This document shows positions 22,412-24,080 of a DNA stretch of 24,080 nucleotides, in pieces. Made by a program: the position numbers and the translations under genes. The stretch covers positions 1-24,080 of the forward strand of contig JAFOBK010000210.1 of assembly GCA_017381835.1 (NCBI GenBank), read 5' to 3'. The first letter of the stretch is position 1, and the number at the start of each line of letters is the position of its first letter. The notes beneath the pieces are model-generated. The model was not told where the DNA came from, searched no databases, and saw nothing but the letters and a program-made list of their open reading frames with translations. This DNA comes from Oscillospiraceae bacterium (lineage in GTDB: Bacteria; Bacillota_A; Clostridia; Oscillospirales; Oscillospiraceae).

Positions 22412-23304
22412 TTGAGGGGAATGGCGCTTTGCTCCAGACTTCTCAGTTCTTTGCGGTAGATATTGGGTGTTTTGCCGCAGATGCGGTGGAAGAGCTTGGT
22501 GAAGTAGGAGTTGCTGTTGAAACCGCAGGCCAGGGCAATATCCGTGATAGAATGGTCGGTGGCTTCCAGTAGCTTTTTTGCCGTTCGGATTCGGTACTCG
22601 ATGAGATAATCCATCGGTGACTGGCGGATGGATGTTTTAAAGCAGCGCAGACATTCTCTGGTGCTGATGGCAGCGGAGGCGGCAATCTCCTCCAATGTGA
22701 GCTTTTCGGAGAAATGTTCCTGGATAAAAGCAATCATGGTAAATACCCGATCCTGGTTCTTGAGCTGAGAAGGGAATGCCTGTGCGTCGGTATTTTTGAT
22801 TTCTTCCAACAGCAGCAACCATATTTCGCTGAGCAGGTTTCTGGTTTGGAACTCCGTATCCGCGTCTGCCTGCAACCGGCTTAGATGCCGTAGCTTTCCT
22901 AAAATTTGGGATTGCTCTGTTGTCTTACCCCGGAAGGGGATCAAATCCAAATTCCGGTTTTGGATGACCGGATTCAGATACTTGGTTTCAAAGACGCTTT
23001 TGAAATGTCCGCTTAAGAAAACCGGATGGAACAGATGAGAATCCAAAATACAGTCGCTTTCATTTTCCATGGCGGCCAGGATGTTGCTGTTGATAAAAAA
23101 ACCCTCACCCTTGTGAAAAACCTGGGTTTGTCCGGCAGTGGAAACCTTTACACTGCCCTGGAGAATCAGATTGAACTCCAATGCCTCATGCCAATGCCAG
23201 GGAACTTCCGTTTGCTTGAGTAAAACATGGTGAAAAGCATAGGGGTATTCATTGTGAAGACCTTCCACTTCCTCCATCTGATTATTGCGGATCTGCAGTT
23301 TCAT
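22408..23304 (-). CDS. AraC family transcriptional regulator
   Basis: This 298-aa protein has an N-terminal cupin sensor domain (WHWHEALEFNLILQGSVKV near 36-54) and a C-terminal AraC domain (about 195-290) with two helix-turn-helix motifs: LTLEEIAASAAISTRECLRCFK and ITDIALACGFNSNSYFTKLFHR. Such regulators sense small sugars or organic acids. It diverges from the 26-aa ORF at 23463, with a palindrome between them. AAAGGA precedes its start. Confidence 0.9.
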   Translation of the reverse strand: MKLQIRNNQMEEVEGLHNEYPYAFHHVLLKQTEVPWHWHEALEFNLILQGSVKVSTAGQTQVFHKGEGFFINSNILAAMENESDCILDSHLFHPVFLSGHFKSVFETKYLNPVIQNRNLDLIPFRGKTTEQSQILGKLRHLSRLQADADTEFQTRNLLSEIWLLLLEEIKNTDAQAFPSQLKNQDRVFTMIAFIQEHFSEKLTLEEIAASAAISTRECLRCFKTSIRQSPMDYLIEYRIRTAKKLLEATDHSITDIALACGFNSNSYFTKLFHRICGKTPNIYRKELRSLEQSAIPLK

Positions 23305-23392
23305 GATAGATACAATCCTTTCATAAAAACGCCGATATTGGCGAAATCCTTATATAACATGGCGGTATAATACTTTTAAATTAAGGGTTATT

Positions 23393-23411
23393 TGGTATGA
23401 TAATTATACCA
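23393..23411. promoter_or_regulatory. 19-nt palindrome between araC-type gene and small ORF
   Basis: TGGTATGATAATTATACCA pairs in 8 of 9 positions around a central base. A related half-site, GGTATAATAC, lies at 23364-23373. It sits in the divergent intergenic region and may be the AraC operator, or overlap a TATGAT -10 box. Confidence 0.5.
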
Positions 23412-23462
23412 GGAGCGATCCTGAAAGTAAAGCGGCTTTTAAGGATTAAAGGAGGATATCTT

Positions 23463-23543
23463 ATGAATACTGTACTTGCGATTTTACTGGGTGCCGGCGC
23501 ATTGTTTGGGTTATATCGATTTGATCAGTGGCTTACCAACTGA
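23463..23543 (+). CDS. 26-aa hydrophobic peptide
   Basis: MNTVLAILLGAGALFGLYRF is followed by DQWLTN. A single membrane-spanning helix of about 18 residues ends in a short polar tail. GGAGG (23451-23455) lies 7 nt before the ATG, an excellent RBS, and a perfect 18-bp hairpin follows the stop within 10 nt. The layout of RBS, ORF and terminator supports a real small gene, but I do not recognise the peptide. It diverges from the AraC gene and converges on a PutP-like symporter. Confidence 0.65.
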   Translation: MNTVLAILLGAGALFGLYRFDQWLTN

Positions 23544-23550
23544 AGAAGTA

Positions 23551-23593
23551 AAAGTATTCCCCCGCAGCCTATTCAGCTGCGGGGGAATACTTT
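23551..23593. terminator. Strong bidirectional terminator hairpin
   Basis: An 18-bp perfect stem (23551-23568 with 23576-23593), loop CTATTCA, lies between the 26-aa ORF and the converging symporter gene. The A-rich and T-rich ends of the stem support termination on both strands. Confidence 0.8.
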
Positions 23594-23603
23594 ATATGAA
23601 ATA

Positions 23604-24080
23604 TTAAATGTCTTCGCTGGATACAACCTTATCAAACACAGCGGTTACTGCATCGGAAGGTGCCTTGGTGGCCAGGGATACCACGATAGCTACAACCAGG
23701 CTTGCCAGGAAGCCGGGGATGATCTCATACAGACCAAAGTCCTTCAGGAATGCCAGCCAAAGAATATCCACGACAGCGCCGGTCAGAATGCCGGCAACAG
23801 CACCTGCAAAGTTAAAGCGGCGCCAGAACAAAGACAGCATGATAGCGGGGCCGAATGCGGCACCGAAGACACCCCATGCGTTTTCCACAAGACCCATAAT
23901 TGTGCCGGAGTTGGGGTTGGAAGCAATCATAACAGCGATGACGGAGATTGCCAGAACCACATAGCGGCCGGCCCACAACATCTCGGTTTCGGTAGCCTTG
24001 TCCTTGCGGATGATAGGCTTGTAAACATCGCTGGCGAAAGCGGAAGCGGAAGCCAGCAGCTGGGAGTCAGCAGTGGACAT
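23604..24080 (-). CDS. Sodium/proline symporter PutP-like, C-terminal part (cut by window edge)
   Basis: Only the last 158 codons are in the window; the 5' end lies beyond 24080. The fragment begins with MSTADSQLLASASAFASDVYKP, the Na+-site and cytoplasmic loop region of PutP. It continues with PNSGTIMGLVENAWGVFGAAFGP and SLFWRRFNFAGAVAGILTG, both typical of PutP. The product should be an SSS-family Na+-coupled proline (or similar amino-acid) importer. Three to four membrane segments remain. The stop TAA is at 23606-23604. Confidence 0.88.
   Translation of the reverse strand: MSTADSQLLASASAFASDVYKPIIRKDKATETEMLWAGRYVVLAISVIAVMIASNPNSGTIMGLVENAWGVFGAAFGPAIMLSLFWRRFNFAGAVAGILTGAVVDILWLAFLKDFGLYEIIPGFLASLVVAIVVSLATKAPSDAVTAVFDKVVSSEDI

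Noticed and set aside
1..24080. CRISPR arrays, tRNA, rRNA, phage or insertion-sequence genes
   Set aside because: No regularly spaced repeats, no cloverleaf-type sequence and no transposase or integrase motif were seen on either strand.

Overview
The window looks like a chromosomal segment of a host-associated Gram-positive Clostridia, probably Oscillospiraceae (Faecalibacterium/Gemmiger-like). This rests on the lipoprotein signal of the sugar-binding protein, strong AGGAGG ribosome-binding sites, moderate GC content, and the gene families present: RpiR, YesL/DUF624, LytTR/DUF3021, and a CUT1 sugar ABC transporter without its own ATPase. The genus is inferred. No rRNA, tRNA, CRISPR array, phage or insertion sequence was recognised.

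Layout. (1) 27-1094 (+): a tartrate/D-malate dehydrogenase-like enzyme, ending at a bidirectional terminator. (2) 3531-1185 (-): a four-gene operon of ABC ATPase, ABC-2 permease, LytTR regulator and DUF3021 membrane protein. Two 12-bp direct repeats 21 bp apart lie upstream of its promoter and match the LytTR-type binding pattern. (3) 3682-7042 (+): a consensus promoter, a 19-codon leader ORF and an intrinsic terminator precede an operon. The operon encodes a four-domain GNAT-GNAT-pyrophosphatase-like-Nudix fusion, an APH-like kinase and a zinc-dependent phospholipase C-like protein; the last has an in-frame TAG near its end. (4) 11059-7199 (-): MadL, MadM, a neutral-ceramidase-like protein and an SSS symporter, with no malonate decarboxylase genes. 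(5) 13301-11235 (-): GlcNAc 2-epimerase and an RpiR regulator. (6) 13441-14736: convergent YesL-family and SGNH-hydrolase genes. (7) 15002-21501 (+): the sialic-acid/amino-sugar operon: lipoprotein, two permeases, N-acetylneuraminate lyase, DUF218 protein and an ASKHA sugar kinase. (8) 21598-24080: a 156-aa unknown protein, a DUF898-like membrane protein, an AraC regulator (-), a 26-aa membrane peptide (+), and the 3' part of a PutP-like symporter (-).

How the genes may work together. Regions 5 to 7 read as one catabolic locus. A sialic acid or derivative is imported, and the lyase splits it into ManNAc and pyruvate. The epimerase converts ManNAc to GlcNAc, and the kinase probably phosphorylates an amino sugar. 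This resembles the AGE-based route known from Bacteroides rather than the NanK/NanE route; no NanE, NanK of standard type, sialidase or ABC ATPase is visible. RpiR is the likely local regulator. The transporter, lyase, epimerase and kinase genes share a strongly biased codon set, suggesting high expression, while their neighbours do not. The MadLM/ceramidase-like/SSS operon directly follows the rpiR terminator and may be part of the same regulon; its substrate is unknown.
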